Assembly: GCF_900496995.4 (NCBI RefSeq)
Contig: NC_044027.1
Span: 13,478,743-13,542,742, forward strand
Direction: 5' to 3'
Length of the DNA stretch: 64,000 nt
Source of the DNA: Aquila chrysaetos chrysaetos
Taxonomy: Eukaryota > Chordata > Aves > Accipitriformes > Accipitridae
This document shows positions 1 to 13,334 of this stretch, one piece after another. Each line of letters opens with the position of its first letter. Position 1 is the first letter of the stretch. Both the position numbers and the translations under genes were made by a program. The notes below the pieces were generated by a model that made no database searches, was not told the DNA's origin, and was given only the letters and a program-made list of their open reading frames with translations.

Positions 1-238
1 CCACCCAAGTGAGGGGGTAGCATTGCTTCTTCTCCAATTGACACCCTGTTAAATGCTCTCTGGAGACAGTTCCTTGCTCCTTTTTTCCCAGGAGGCCTGT
101 CTGAGCACAGGCTGTTCCCCTGAATTGTTTCCATACGGTCAGCGTTGTTAGGGCACAAAAAATGCTGTTCTTTGTACTTCATGCAGGATACTGCCAGAAG
201 AGAATTTCAAGCAGATTTTTCTTGCTTATGTTTTGTAG

Positions 239-3200
239 GGGGATCCTGGACCACCAGGCCAGCCAGGAGCAAAGGGATCCAAAGGTGATGTGGTAGGTTT
301 CAGCAGGGTAGATTTATAGTGTCCCAAGTTTAAAGAAAATGCCTAATTAAGGGGACTCATGTTTTTTCCCCAGCATGTATGATTTGGCCTATGGTCTACG
401 CCTTGAAAGGCTGTGGAGAACCTGGTGGGAGGGCTGTAAACATGCATTTGAGTGTCCAAGCCCAATAGTTTGTTGGCTTTGTGAAGCCGGAGATCAAGAC
501 AATTACAGCTCCAGCATGATGGGTGAATCTTGGGCAGGTCTTTAGTCATTGCCATGGGTTGTGTCTCTTTCCCATACCCCTGTTTGTGGTGCTTCCAGCC
601 ACAGCTGGCTCCTCTGTCCCTAAGGAGGTCTGAGCCAGGCAAGTGTCTCTCTCTTTCACTTGAACCGTAAACTTTTCTAGCTTGAAACCTTCCAGATTTG
701 GAGTCCAATTATCCATGCAGTTACATTTCTTGGAAGAGTCCCTCTAACTTCTTGCCCTTATTGAGCAAGAAAACACAGCACACATGGGTCCTTCAACGTT
801 CTTTGGGGTACCTCATACCTACTCCTACCTCCACATCTGGCTGTAAGGACAGCTTGCTAATTATTCTCACAGATCAGGGACTTTACTTGCTAAAACATAA
901 GAATGTGACCTCAATACTCAGCAAATTCCTGCTCCATTTTGGCAGATGTCAGGATTTTTAATCTGACCCTGCTGGGGTAATGCCAGAAGATAGTTTAACC
1001 TACAGTAGGTGTTCTTGGCAAAAAGCATACCAGGCGATAAGATAAATAAACTCTACCCATCGATGGACAATCTGGAACTGCCTTTGGGTCTAATGAATAG
1101 CGGAGAAAGCACCCCCAGGAGTATTTCTTTCATGTAGCTTGCCTGCCTGGTCCCTGCAGATGGAGAAACAATGCACAGAAAATGCAATGCTTCGATTTAA
1201 AAGCACATTAGTACATGACCTCACTAAGAGAGCCCTAGTGAAGGTGATGAGGCTGAGTTTTCCATTCATTCTGCAGAAATTAATCCTTTTTACAGCTAAT
1301 AAACCTCAGGAGTATTTCTTTTACATCTTTATTCACAAAGCAGCATTGCAAATTTTAGACACAAGATACCCTTTTCATTTCCATTAACTTTCCAAAATAG
1401 TAGGAGCTACCTCACAGAGAAAAGCTCTTGCTGAATGCCCTGCAGAAGACTTGCTGGGTCCTTGGTTTGGCACTGCGCTGTCAGTGAATTGACAGAGGAC
1501 GCAGGTTTTAAGCATCTTGTTCTAATGTTTGCCAGTGCACTGAGTCCTCCCTTGAGTTCATCCTGCTTTATTTGTCCTCATCTGCTCTGTATTAGGAAAA
1601 ATGTAGGTCCTTGCCTTCTAGCTATTCATTCCTGCCCCAGAACTCTCAAGACATACGAAGAATCACTTGTAATAAAACCAAATAGCAGTTCATTCCCCAG
1701 TGTTGGAGCAACTGACTTTATAAATCTCCTTTTTATAAAACTCTTTCCAACTATTATCCAAAAGCACACCCTGAAGTCAGGCTCCCAAGTGGAGTTGTGC
1801 TAGAACTGCTGCAATTTTACATGTCTGTCTTTTTTTTTACTTGCAGGGTCAAAAAGGAAAGCAAGGAACACGGGGCAACGCAGGGAGCAGAGGCTCACCG
1901 GTAGGTAAAAATTCAATTTTCTGCCCCAGCAAATGCTGCCCGGGAGCTCCATCGCTAACACCTTTGTGATTTTAGGGCATCCTTGGGCTACCAGGTCCTC
2001 GAGGAGTGGTGGGAAGGCAGGGTCAAGAGGGTGCCCCTGGAGTGGATGGAGTGCCTGGGAAGGATGGCGTGCCTGGGATGCTGGTGAGTTTGCAACTGTA
2101 ACCTTAGAGCATCAATAGCAAATGCAGCTTAGGACCTGGAAAACTAAAACGTAGCACAGGAGAAATGGATGTAGTCCAGCTATAGATATTCCAGTTTACA
2201 TGTACCCAGAGTGGATCATATGCTCCTTTTCATATCTCACATGCACATAGAGGCAGCAGCTGCCTTTACATGGCCAAGTCTGCAAATAAACCGGTGTTTC
2301 TAGCCTGACTGATACTTGCATGCACAAACTTCTATATACATCTCTGCAAATCCATCCACGCCCAGATGCATGATGCTTGCTGAGGGCAGAATCACACCTC
2401 TCCCCGGTCCCCCCAGAAGCTGTGCAAATGTAGAAAGAGCATCTTGTTTCATAACCTCTTCTGGGTTTCTTTTCTAGGGAGAGCAGGGTGATGATGGGGA
2501 AGAAGGTGTGACAGGGATGTCAGGCAAAAGAGGGAACCCTGGCATACCGGGACTCCCCGGGGCACAGGGACCACCAGGATTCAAGGTGAGTTTCTGACTC
2601 CCTGAGATACTGCTACAAGCAGTCCAGTCTGTGAGCTTCTTGTCTCTAGAGCTTGGATTCTCCAAGGTCTAATAAAGTCTTGACTCATGCTGCCATCTTT
2701 CACTTAGCTAGAGACTCTATAGATCTTTCTCCCCATCCGTCCATCATCCATCCATTTTCATGACGTTCACAGCAGTTGAATGTCCCAGAGACCCCTCCTC
2801 CTTTGTCAAAGTTCACGGAGCTCAGGAGCCTACAGATACACATACCCACACTATGAACACTTTAGCCTTCTTTCATTAGAATCCTGGGTAAAAAACATGG
2901 CCTTGGAGAAGTTGCAAAGGAACTGCTACAGCCTGCCTGTAGGATGTCCAGGATGGATGACTCCATGGGAAATTTGGGTGTCCTCTAGCTGCTGCCCTGC
3001 GACACTTGAACTGCTGAAGGGAAATTTGTGCTGCTTGGTTTTCAGCATATATTTACTGGATTGGAACGGCTGGAACCGGTATGGGCTTGGACATCGCTCT
3101 GGGTGGAAGCAGGGACAAGCTGCTTTAGTGACCTTGGGGTTTTTTCCTGGTCCTTGCCCTGGTCCAGGCTGGCCACAGGATGTAAACTGGACCAATAGCA

Positions 3201-6200
3201 GTTCAGCTGTTTGTAGAAACTCTGTAAATAGGAAGACTCCAGCTGGGTTTGGAGAGGCTATCAGGTCTGATTTAAATTATGCCTCCCATAACACATCACT
3301 CTTGAACTGTCACTTGCTGCCCTCCAGCTGCCTTGGGTAGAATAACAGGCTGTTACCAGAAATGACTGAAAGACCCTTGTGTCATTATGACAGATTCATA
3401 CCCTGGCTCCAGGGAAATTCGTTGCCCCTTTTCCAGCTGCTCAACCATCCTAGGCTCTTGCCACCTTTGCTCCTCTCTCCCAGTCTGCCCCAGATCGAGT
3501 AGCCAGGGCTTGTACTGCTCCTGGGGCTTGGCAAGGGGAAGAGGTGGGGAGCAAAGTGTGGTGCTGGGTCTCAGAAGCCCCTCTCTTGTCCTTAAGTTGC
3601 AGAGTTGGTGCTGGGGAAAATATTGGCTTTGCAGCCTCTGGATTGAAGCCCTCCAGCTAAAGTCTTGGCATGTCTTCAACATTTTAGATGGATTAATCAT
3701 CAATTGCTAGCCTGCTGGGGGGAAGAGATTATGAGAAACGACAGGGCAGGACAGACAACATATGGAAGAGCAAACAGAAGACATTTCACCCCCCTCGGAC
3801 CTCGCTGTCCTTAGCCCTGGCGCAGGCAGTACAGCTCTGCTGAAGCTCCTGCTCTGCATGAAGCTCAGGAGGGGACACAGCCATGCCCATCGCTGGTCTC
3901 ACCCTGTGCATCCTGCAACAATCCGCCTTAGCAGACCTGAGGCATCTCCTGATGAAACCACATTCCTTATCCCGATGAGCCACTCTTTTCCAGCTTTCCA
4001 TCTATGGCTATTTTGGCTGAGTGTTGTTATATTTAGCTCCTGTCCTTTGGAATTACTTGCATTCTGTTATTTTTAGGGTGAAAGAGGATTGCCTGGACAG
4101 ACTGGCCAAACAGGGAAGCGAGGATCATCAGGAGGAACCGGCCTTCCAGGGAGCCCTGGCGATCCGGGACCCAAAGGACAGCCGGTTAGTGATGAATGGA
4201 GCTGATCAGACCTGACTCCAAGCTGTATCCTGCAGGAGAGGGTGTAGATCCACAGGCTGGGATAGCAGGGAGAACCCTGGGAGGGTGTTTTACAGAAGAC
4301 CCATAACCAGCTTGTGCGTGAGTGGAGGAGTGTCGGCACAGCTCTCTTCAGCGTGCGCACTTCCCCGCTCTTCACTGCTCCCTTGTGCACAGAGATATCT
4401 AATCCAAGGCAGCGTGACTGTTCACGTCATCCTCGTGCCTGTGGTTACAAGGCCGTGGTGTGTGCTGGCAGCCAGGCTGCAGAGCCAGCTCAAACACCCC
4501 TCAGCAGTGTCTTCGATGAGAGCTGTTATGAGAGCGGTGCATGGAGCCTGTGGGAGGTGTTGAGTGTAGGAGGTGAACTATGCACTCCAAGCCATCCAAA
4601 AGGTGCAGAGGAGGGTCTGTAGCTCTGCTGGGTCATGCAGGAGGTGCAGGAGCGGGCGTCATCGGTGTAGTTTTGAGGGCGGTGGAGCTGTGAGTTCAGA
4701 GCGCACTGTGGGAGAAACACCAAGAGCCCTCGGTCAAAGCAGAAGTTAAATACCCACACCTGTCTCCAAGGCAGGCTCCTAATTCTTACTGCTTTTATTT
4801 ATTGTGCTGGTGGGATTGCCCAGTTTAGCACTGATGTGTCACACTTTATCAGCTTGAGGCTATATTGAGAATACTTAAGCTATTTAGATTGGGACCACCA
4901 TCAGAGGGTCTAGTTAGGCCACAGATGTAAAACTAACATGAGGAAAAGAGAGATTAGGACTAATACAAAACAAGGGACAAGATAAACCCCAACTACCTCA
5001 ATTAAAATACACTTGTTTGTGTATTTTATATAAAACGCTGTGATGGCAGTATTCAAGCTGAAAGACAGTAGCCAACAACAAACTAACTATCATTTTGCCT
5101 CTTGTGTCGACAGGTGGCAGGTTCACTTGCCCAGTATTGCCATTGCCTACTTTGCTGCATAACTAGTGATCGGGTCCCCTTAGCTGAAATGACTCCATGG
5201 CATTTAAACCCTTCTGACTTCCCATTTACTTTTGCCCGAAATTCCTCTAGAAAGAGGGCTTGGTTGGTTCTCCTAACGCGGGAAAGACCTTAGTCCTCCG
5301 TTAGTAGCAGTTTTCCTTTCCAGGATCCATAAATGGGCAGTTAAATCAATTTGTATCCTTGGAAAGTTTCTTACGCTCCACTGAGTCCAACCGAGCCCTT
5401 TCTTGCCAAGCAATTTCTCACTGTCGTGGCAGGAAAAAATTCCTAACGGTGAGGTCTCTAGACTGACTCTGGAATAGCCTTGTAATAGAGGTGGTGGAAA
5501 CCCCATCGCTTGAGTCATTTACAACGGGGCTGAACAAGACATTGTAAAACATCCTGTAAATTACAATCCAACATGGGTCACATAGTCCTGCCGAGAGTCC
5601 AAATAAGCCTTTTCCATCTCTGATGTTCCTAACTCTGTAGATGAATCATCTGGTGTATGTTTCTGCCCTTTTTTTTTAACGTTGAATCATTTCGCATTTT
5701 GACATCTGAGAAGCCCAGAAATATCAAAGGACATACATCTCAAAGGTGGTGAAATGAGGGTGTTTATATAAGGACATGCTACCCAGTGGTTTTTTTTATT
5801 CTCAGAGTGTGTGCTATGTGCTAATCCAAGCTTGATGGCCTTCCAAATATTTTATTATTATTTTTCTTACGAAATTGAGCAAAAATCCCTGCAGCGTTGA
5901 ATAGGAAAAGAATTAGAGGATATGCATGGTTTTCCTGGGTTTGAGTGGGAGGTTATGTTGTAGGAACATGCACTTTTTTGACAGCTTGAATGAGCATAGT
6001 TTGAACTTATCCTTTAGTAAATCAGTGCAGTTGGTATTAGAAATAAAAGAAGAGCTTGTTTTTAAAGGGCTTTGAGGCCGTTTTTTTGCAGCGTGAACTT
6101 CCAAGATCAATCTCAGTGTAGATGCTCTCCATCCTGCTTCTGCTGACTGTGGTCCAAGCTAGACAAGCATCTGCTAGAAATAATGTAGGTAGGCCTCCCA

Positions 6201-9200
6201 TTTGGGGGGCAAAAAGTCTTGGTCTATGACACCCAAGTAATCTACGAATCTATGAGATCTTCTGGAGTTGCTTTTAGCCTGATGTTTGTGTAATTCCTCC
6301 GTCAGATTTCTTTCATACTTCTTTCTCATCAGTCCTGCTTAGACTGAAGAATACTAATGGATTTTTCTTTCTCTGAAGCTGCTGAACTCTTGGCGCATCT
6401 TCGAGTGACCAGCCATTCAATGTGAACTTACTGTTGTTCTTTGTTCTTGTATTTGACTTGGCTGTTATTTGCAGGGAGACTTTGGCGAGGCAGGATTTCC
6501 AGGGATTGCGGGCATGTTTGGGCCAAAGGTAAGAGGCTGTCTTGTGACCAGTTGGCTTTCTAGTCTCTGTTTACTGGGGACAGACAATGCAATAATTGTT
6601 GCAAAGACTTTATTAGCAGCTCTGCAGAAACTATTGAAATTGAATCGTGATTCCAACTTTCTTTAGTTTATGCATCTTCATTTGTTAAATGAGTGTGCAT
6701 TTACATATGCTTTGTTGGAGCTTATTCCTGTTCAAATGGGTAGACAGTAGAGGGAAAAGGGCTGTCCTGTAGACCTCAGAGCTGTTTTCCCAACCTGAAC
6801 GTTTTTCAGGCACTTGTATTTCCAGCATCAGTCATCAGTCTGTACCTAAGATACCGATATGCATTCCTAAAGTTGAGAGCCTTGATTTGAAATTTAGACT
6901 CATTTTATCAGCATATAATTTTCCTGATGAAGAAGGACCAGTGTGTTTTCTGTAGAAAATAAAGGGCTTGCAAAACAGGAGTGGGAAAAGAATTTTTTAA
7001 AACTTGGACCTTCCCATTCCCACATACAAGAGGCAGCACCTCTCTCCTTGCAGCAGAGCTGTAAGCAAGGGCATAAACATGGGCTATGTTTATTAAGGGG
7101 ACCTGGCATCTTATTTTTGCTTGCAGGGCCCCCCAGGAGACCTTGGTTTCAAAGGCATTCAGGGACCACGTGGGCCGCCTGGTCTCATGGTGAGTGGTTT
7201 TTCAGTTTGTTTGGTTTGGAAGGATTTTCTTCCTTCCTTCATCCTCTATTTCTGTGAGGCTACAGGGTGCTATAAGGAGCACAGTGCACTGTTCACCGCC
7301 TGCCCGGCAGACAAGCCACAGCCGTGGCACCACCTCTGAGCCACCAGAACACATCTGAACACATCTGTAGGTGACCACGTATGCAACGGTCTCTTCTGCC
7401 TTGGAGACAGTCATGCTGCTATGACCACAGCACAGACCACCCCAGCCTCACTGAGGTCTTTCTATTTCTGGAATTTCTGAGGTTTTACACGGGTCGTGAC
7501 AACCGTACTGTGAGGGCTTGTGTCTTTGGACCTATGTTTTGAAACAGTTTGATTTCAGCTACAGCGAATACCACTATCATGTTGCTCAAAAGCAGCAAAG
7601 AGATTCAGTGTCTTTACTGAGTCTGCTGTGGTAAAAGCGACCGTCGGTTCCCGTGTGATGGTTCACACCTATCTTTTCTTTTCTAGGGAAAAGAAGGAAT
7701 TATTGGTCCACTTGGCATTCAGGGTCCCACGGGAAGCCCAGTAAGTATCTGCACTTTTTTCTGCCTGTATTTCTGAGAAGAGCATAGTGTTTGAGATCCA
7801 AGATGCTTGAGGCCAGCATAATTAAATCCCAAGTTCTGCTGTAACGAGGGAAACAAAATGGTCTTTAAGATAAGCAGCTTGAGAGAAGTGCAGGTTTAGT
7901 CTCTGGCTGCATATACAGTTGCAGGGAGATTATTAGCTTAAAAGTGACGAGCAACTCTACCTAAGTGCAAGTTTTTCGATAGATTGGCTCAGACTAGAAG
8001 ACAAGAATGTTATTGCAGTTTTTCAAAAGCAAGCTGCCAGGTTTTCCAAAGAACTTGGCCTGAGGGGTGCAAAAAAACACAGGAAAAAAAACCCAAAAAA
8101 CTGATAAATGTATTAAACTGGGAACAGCTTGATTCTGGGAAGTGTTGGAAAATCCCTGCCTGCCCCAAAATGCCAAAGGCGCTGAGCACAAACTAAAGTT
8201 CAGGTCAGTGCTTCATAAAAACACGATCATAAAGCTATTCAGAGTTCAGTACAGAGGCTGCTACTGGCAGAGATGAAAACCAGTAAGATGAACTCGGCAT
8301 TGCCAAAACATCCAGTAACGGCTGTTTTTTTGCCTCGGGATGGGTGGGCCAATATGGCAACCTGAGCTGATTTGTTTAGTGATGCACTTGGGTCCTTCCA
8401 AGGAGCTTCTGTGTGGCAACACATGCCGGCAGTGCAGCTTGCTGACTGTCACTGACAGCTGCTTCGTGTGCTTTAACAGGGGCCCAAGGGAGACAAAGGC
8501 AGCCGCGGAGAAACGGTAAGTGCTGGTCCGCACCCCTGGGAGCGTCCTGCTCTTAAGAGGGTCCCTCTCCTTGAGCAACCGAGAGTCACGCCGGGCTCCG
8601 CTGCACCCGCTTGGGCTCTGGCTCAGTGTGGTGGCATCAGGCTCCCGCAAGGGCAAGACGTACACATCTATACATGTGCGCACGCGTATGTGCGTGCACA
8701 TCCACGCGTGCGCATATACACCCACTCTGCTGTTAAAATTTCCATTTACTTAACCCAATTACGCAGCAAAAGCTAACACGTTACCGTGTTAGCTATGACC
8801 GTGGCGTCTCCAGGAACAAACCGCAGTGAATGGCAGCTCAAAAAGCCACAGGCTGCCCAGGCCAGGGGCACAGGACCCGTCTAAGTAGCAGCGTTGCCTG
8901 GGTGCAGCCCCCACAGCTGGTGCAGCAGTGCCAGGGCATCTTCTCGCCTCCTGCTCTTCCTCTGGTCCCCTTCTTGCAGGGGCTCTGATGGACTTTTACG
9001 CCTTCTCGTAGCTCCTTGGCGTTCTTATCATAGAGGGGATGTGTGGGGTATACTGGATACGTGTTGTTCATCCTCCTTGTTTCCCATAACACGGGTCCCC
9101 CTGCTCTCCAGGTTACTTCCTTTGGCAACCAGTGGTTGTTCCTGCACGCGGGGGCTTGGGCCAGGCATCGGAGCCCAGCAAACACAGCTGTGTGGCTAAT

Positions 9201-12200
9201 GCAGAAGGCTGTTTCATGCCTTCTTCAAACGAGACCTCTCATAAGCAAATGCCCCACAGATACCAAAAATCCCAGTGCACATTTCTAACAAGCCAGGGTG
9301 CTGCCTCTGTTTCTTCTTGCTCACCATTTTCTACCTCCATGGGCACAGCAGAGGACAGCGTGCTGGCGGGGACCTGAGCCCCAGAGCAAGAATTTGCTGG
9401 TGTCAGAGCCATCAGCATCCTTTGCTGCAATAACCTCTCTGCTGTTGGCAGACACTGTTGGGTCCCGGTTTCAACTGTCCTTCCAGTGCAGCACCTAGCC
9501 CTTGTGCAGGCACCTCGGGAGCAGCACGTGGCTGTACAGGGAGATGTTGGTTTATTAATGAGCATCTTCTGATGGCTTCTGCCTTGTTTCTTTTTTTTTC
9601 TTTGTTTTTTTCTTTTTTTTCTGCAGGGTCTGCAAGGTCCAAGGGTGAGTATTCAAAATCACTTTTTCTGACTAATATCTTTTATTTAAATAAAACAGTT
9701 GCTTTTAGCAAATGTAAAGCTGCAGGGTGGGCAATTGTGCATACAGGGAATGTGATGAGTACCTGGTGGTAGGGCATTAATGATAGCTAAGGAGCTAAGG
9801 GCTGGGAACAAGGGATACAGTAGGAATGGACCAGGTGCAGACAGATGCACCCGGAGTTGGGAGATGGAGGAAATGGGTCCACATCCTGTCTCCTGAAGGG
9901 TTTAAGGGAGAAGATGCTGTAAAATGTCAAAAATCTGGAGGATTTCAGCAGGAAACAGACTCATGCTAGTGACAACCATGAGAAATGGAAACAAAAACTG
10001 AAGACATTTCACTAACTGATGCCACTCTGTCTTTAGGGTCCTCCAGGCCCACGAGGACACCCTGGCCCTCCGGTACGTATACGTGGAAAGAGTTCAAAGA
10101 CATTATTGAAACAAGCTAAAATTATTGCTGTGATATTCTCCAGGGGGACTGTTCACTCACTGGAAATTACAGCTTAGCCCCATTCCTCATATGCAAAAAT
10201 GTGCGTGTGAATGGACCAGTGTTTCTCGCGCTTTAGTCCAAACCATCTCCAAATATTTTATAGAGACAGCATTGTTGCCTCTCTCACTCGTCTGCATTGA
10301 GGGACTCCACGGGAAAGAGGATTTCAAAAGGACATGACTGAATATCTTTGCAATAGTGACTGCCCATCTTTCTGGCTGATGCCCCTTTTTTGCTTTGATT
10401 TGTAGGGACCGCCAGGAATTCCAGCCTCATTTGTAAGTTGCCATTTTCTGTACGTTTATTAATGATGATAATAAGTCACGCAGAGCCAAGGTGCTGATGG
10501 GACATCCAGAAAGAGCTGCTGGGACCCTGAAGACACACACTCAGGTCCAGCAAGAAATGCTATGTTAGCAGAGCAATGCTTGAATCGCAGCCCTAGACCG
10601 AGAAGCATTTGCTTGCATCAGGGCATGTTCAGCTTCTAACAGTCTCAGTTACCATCTTTTTCACCCCACACTAGCAACAAGACAGCTTTGGGGCAGCCTT
10701 CCAGACGCTAATCGACTCGAACACCGCGCTCAAGACAGAGGTACGAGGGTACTTTTGAACTCACTGGTCTTTGCTGGAGCTGGAGGCCGGGAACGGTCAC
10801 AGTGTTGCTTGTTCTTTCTGTGTGCTTAAAGTTTATATACACAAAGCTCTGGTTTGTCGCTGTTCTCATGGAATAACTGGGGTTTATGCATGCAGACATC
10901 CAGCTAAAGGCTGTCGTTCTGTTGTGTTACTCTTTTGTGAAGATTCAGACTCTGCCAGCGCTTCAGAGATGTCCCGTTCAGGATGGTGCAAGGGCTGTAG
11001 CTCGCTGGATCCCAGCCAGCATGGCCTGTCTTTGGCCCACTGAGTTTTCCCACAGAAAAACCTGAAACCTTTGTGGTTACAGCACCTGGTGCCCCCCAAG
11101 GCACAGCTCACTTTGCCTCCTTTCCTCTCCAGGGTTACCAACATCCAGACCTTCTCACGCTGGACCACGGAGGGGAGATCTTTAAGACTCTACACTACCT
11201 CAGCAACCTCATTCAGAGCATCAAAAGACCCCTGGGAACTAAGGAAAACCCTGCACGCATCTGTCGAGACCTCATGAACTGTGAACAGAAGATGAATGAT
11301 GGTAGGAAGCCCTGAGTGTGCAAAGGCTGCATCCTCCATAGGGCCATTTCACATGGCCCAAACAGGTCTCCTTCCCTGGGACCAATAATGCAGAAATCAA
11401 AACTTTCCTTTTCTCATTCACAAAAAGGTTAAGTGTCCTTGTTAATCCCTGAATACTCTGTTTCTTCAGGTACCTACTGGATTGACCCAAATCTTGGCTG
11501 TTCCTCGGACACCATACAGGTCATCTGTAACTTCACCAATGGTGGGCAGACGTGTCTCAGCCCCATCACCGTCTCCAAGGTACACACAGCTCGATCCCAG
11601 CACAGCATTTCCCATACTACTATTATGAAATATTTACCCAGGGGTGTGTTGTCCCGGGACACCAGACGGTGACCGCTATGACACAGCACACTGGTTTCTC
11701 CTCGAGGCAAAGGTAGTGTAGCTGTAACATTCAGAACGGCTCTCATGCAGTTAAAAAATATACCTAAGACTGTTATTGACTCTTGTCAAGACAGAGCAGT
11801 ACGTTTCCAGCAATGTTTAGTTAACCCATAACCCTAATAGAAGCCAGTAATTTTGCAAACACGCTGCTCCCAAACGCTTTGTTGAATTAATTTATGTTCA
11901 GGTCACCCTTGCATTTTGTTTTCTGCCACCTGAAAAAGTGAGATCAGCTTTAAATATATAGGTTTCCAGTGAAGTTAATGCTACAGGATTTTTCTTGAGG
12001 AAGCACCTGTACCAAAAATACCAATAACAATACCTGGGTTCATCTGCAGATGAACTAGAACCTGCTGCTTTGCTGCTTTTCTTCTTTGCAGAAGCGTGTA
12101 TTGAATTCAAAGTTTACATTATTTTCCTCCTACTTAAGAACCTGCCAGTTTGTTCTGAAAAATAAAGGACCTGCTGTGCCCCCATGAAAACTTTCCAGAT

Positions 12201-13334
12201 TGACTTGGCATCTGGCCCTTATGCCCATACTCACGCCAGATGCGGTTCTGGACATCCATGCATGGTCAACTCCAGACTGAAGCCCAGTACAGGGACCACC
12301 TTTGCTGTCACATCTTGCACTAACCCTGCCGCTAGCTCCCTCCAACCCCACTGCAGGGGTACACCCTAACATCTCTGTCACCTTCACAGCTGGATTTTGA
12401 CATCGGTAGAGTCCAGATGAATTTTCTCCGCCTCCTGAGCTCAGAGGTGGTGCAGCACATCACCATCCACTGCCTGAACACCTCCGTCTGGCGGGAAGGC
12501 TCATCCGAGAAACCTTCAGAAAAAGCCGTGCGCTTCAGGGCCTGGAACGGACAGATGTTTGAGGCAGATGGGCAGCTCAGGCCAGAAGTGGCAGCCGATG
12601 ATTGCAAGGTACGTTGCTGCGAAAGAGGGGAGAGGTGGAGAGAAATGCCGGGCTGAACCCGCTCAGGACACATGGCAAGGCTTGAGTTATACCTGTACTC
12701 CTTATTCTTCCCCAAAAAAGGGGAAGAAGGGTCTAGTTTACCTGTTCACCACTTTAATTTTCCAGTCCAGGGTGCTATAGCGACTCCTGTTACATAGCTT
12801 GCCTTCAAACAGAAAGCAAAAAATTAAGTTCCAAAGTTACACGTCAGGTGTAGCAGCAGTTAAACGGCAGAAGAGGGAGTTGCCACCCAAAGGCGGTAGT
12901 CTTGGCTCTTGCCTGATGCCACGCTGAGTCGGTAGCCGTGTGTCTGCATTTTGGGTTCATTGCATTAGGAGTTTGTGTTTGGTGAAGCTCAGTTGCCATC
13001 AACTTGACCAGGATAAAGGGTTCCCCAAAATGCTTTCTAAACCTCACCCCACACCCGCTCAGCCCAAAGGGCAGTCCTTTGTCTCATGCAGGGCTTTTCA
13101 AGCTTATACCTCGTGAAACGCATTCCTTTCCAGCAGGATTCATCCCCCAATTAAACAGCTTTTTCTCTGTCCCTCCTGCCTGGATAGATCAAGGATGGAC
13201 GCTGGCATCGGACTCTCTTTTCATTTCGGACACAGGACCCTCAGCAGTTGCCAATTGTCAACATCTACAACCTTCCCCCATCCGAGCCAGGAAAACAATA
13301 TCACCTCGAGGTCGGCCCCGTGTGCTTCCTTTGA
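239..13334 (+). CDS. COL27A1: Collagen alpha-1(XXVII) chain, C-terminal part (17 exons, 5' end outside window)
   Basis: Secreted minor fibrillar collagen of cartilage and other matrices. The C-propeptide directs trimer assembly before its removal. Exons: 239-292, 1847-1900, 1976-2083, 2478-2585, 4077-4184, 6475-6528, 7127-7189, 7687-7740, 8480-8515, 9627-9644, 10037-10072, 10406-10432, 10675-10740, 11133-11301, 11470-11579, 12390-12608, 13188-13334. All have AG acceptors and GT donors. The first twelve are phase 0, are multiples of 9 nt and start with a Gly codon, giving unbroken Gly-X-Y that ends GPPGIPASF. The next five encode the fibrillar C-terminal (COLFI) domain, with motifs such as [39 protein letters not shown] and the end EVGPVCFL, and eight cysteines. 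These fit recalled human COL27A1 far better than COL5, COL11 or COL24. The 476 codons seen are only the 3' third or less of the gene. I may have missed short Gly-X-Y exons in the larger introns. Confidence 0.93.
5425..5645 (+). mobile_element. Old, decayed CR1 LINE 3' fragment in a COL27A1 intron
   Basis: The stretch runs from a sequence like AAAATTCCTAACGGT through GAGGTGGTGGAAACCCCATC and a region like 'ggctgaacaaga', to CATCTCTGATGTTCCTAACTCTGTA. The order and wording are those of the 3' end of an older CR1 subfamily shared by birds and other reptiles: end of ORF2, then the short 3' UTR. It is heavily diverged and 5'-truncated, so it is much older than the CR1 copy at 16.7 kb. Boundaries are approximate; the true 5' edge could lie up to 150 bp earlier. 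It lies between the collagen exons at 4077 and 6475. Confidence 0.55.
8658..8721. repeat. Alternating purine-pyrimidine tract (Z-DNA-prone)
   Basis: About 64 bp of almost continuous pyrimidine-purine alternation, mostly CG, CA/TG and TA steps, including GTGCGCACGCG and ACGCGTGCGCAT. It lies about 140 bp downstream of the 36-nt collagen exon at 8480-8515, inside the intron. It is an imperfect CA/CG microsatellite-like run rather than a pure dinucleotide repeat. Confidence 0.7.
8771..8794. repeat. Perfect 10-bp inverted repeat with 4-nt loop
   Basis: AGCTAACACG, then TTAC, then CGTGTTAGCT: the arms are exactly complementary, so either strand can fold into a 10-bp hairpin. It is intronic in COL27A1, about 50 bp after the Z-DNA-prone tract. 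No T-run follows it and no known RNA family is recognised. Confidence 0.85.
10675..13334 (+). other. COL27A1: COLFI C-propeptide coding block of COL27A1
   Basis: Five exons of 66, 169, 110, 219 and 147 nt encode about 236 residues plus TGA at 13332-13334. The 169/110 junction is phase 1, splitting the Gly codon of the motif NDG-TYW; the other junctions are phase 0. Asn-linked sites are visible at NFT in the third exon. Eight cysteines fall in the contexts CRD, NCE, LGC, VIC, QTC, HCL, DDC and VCF, the pattern I recall for human COL27A1. The chain-terminal Leu is followed directly by the stop, as in the human protein. Confidence 0.92.
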
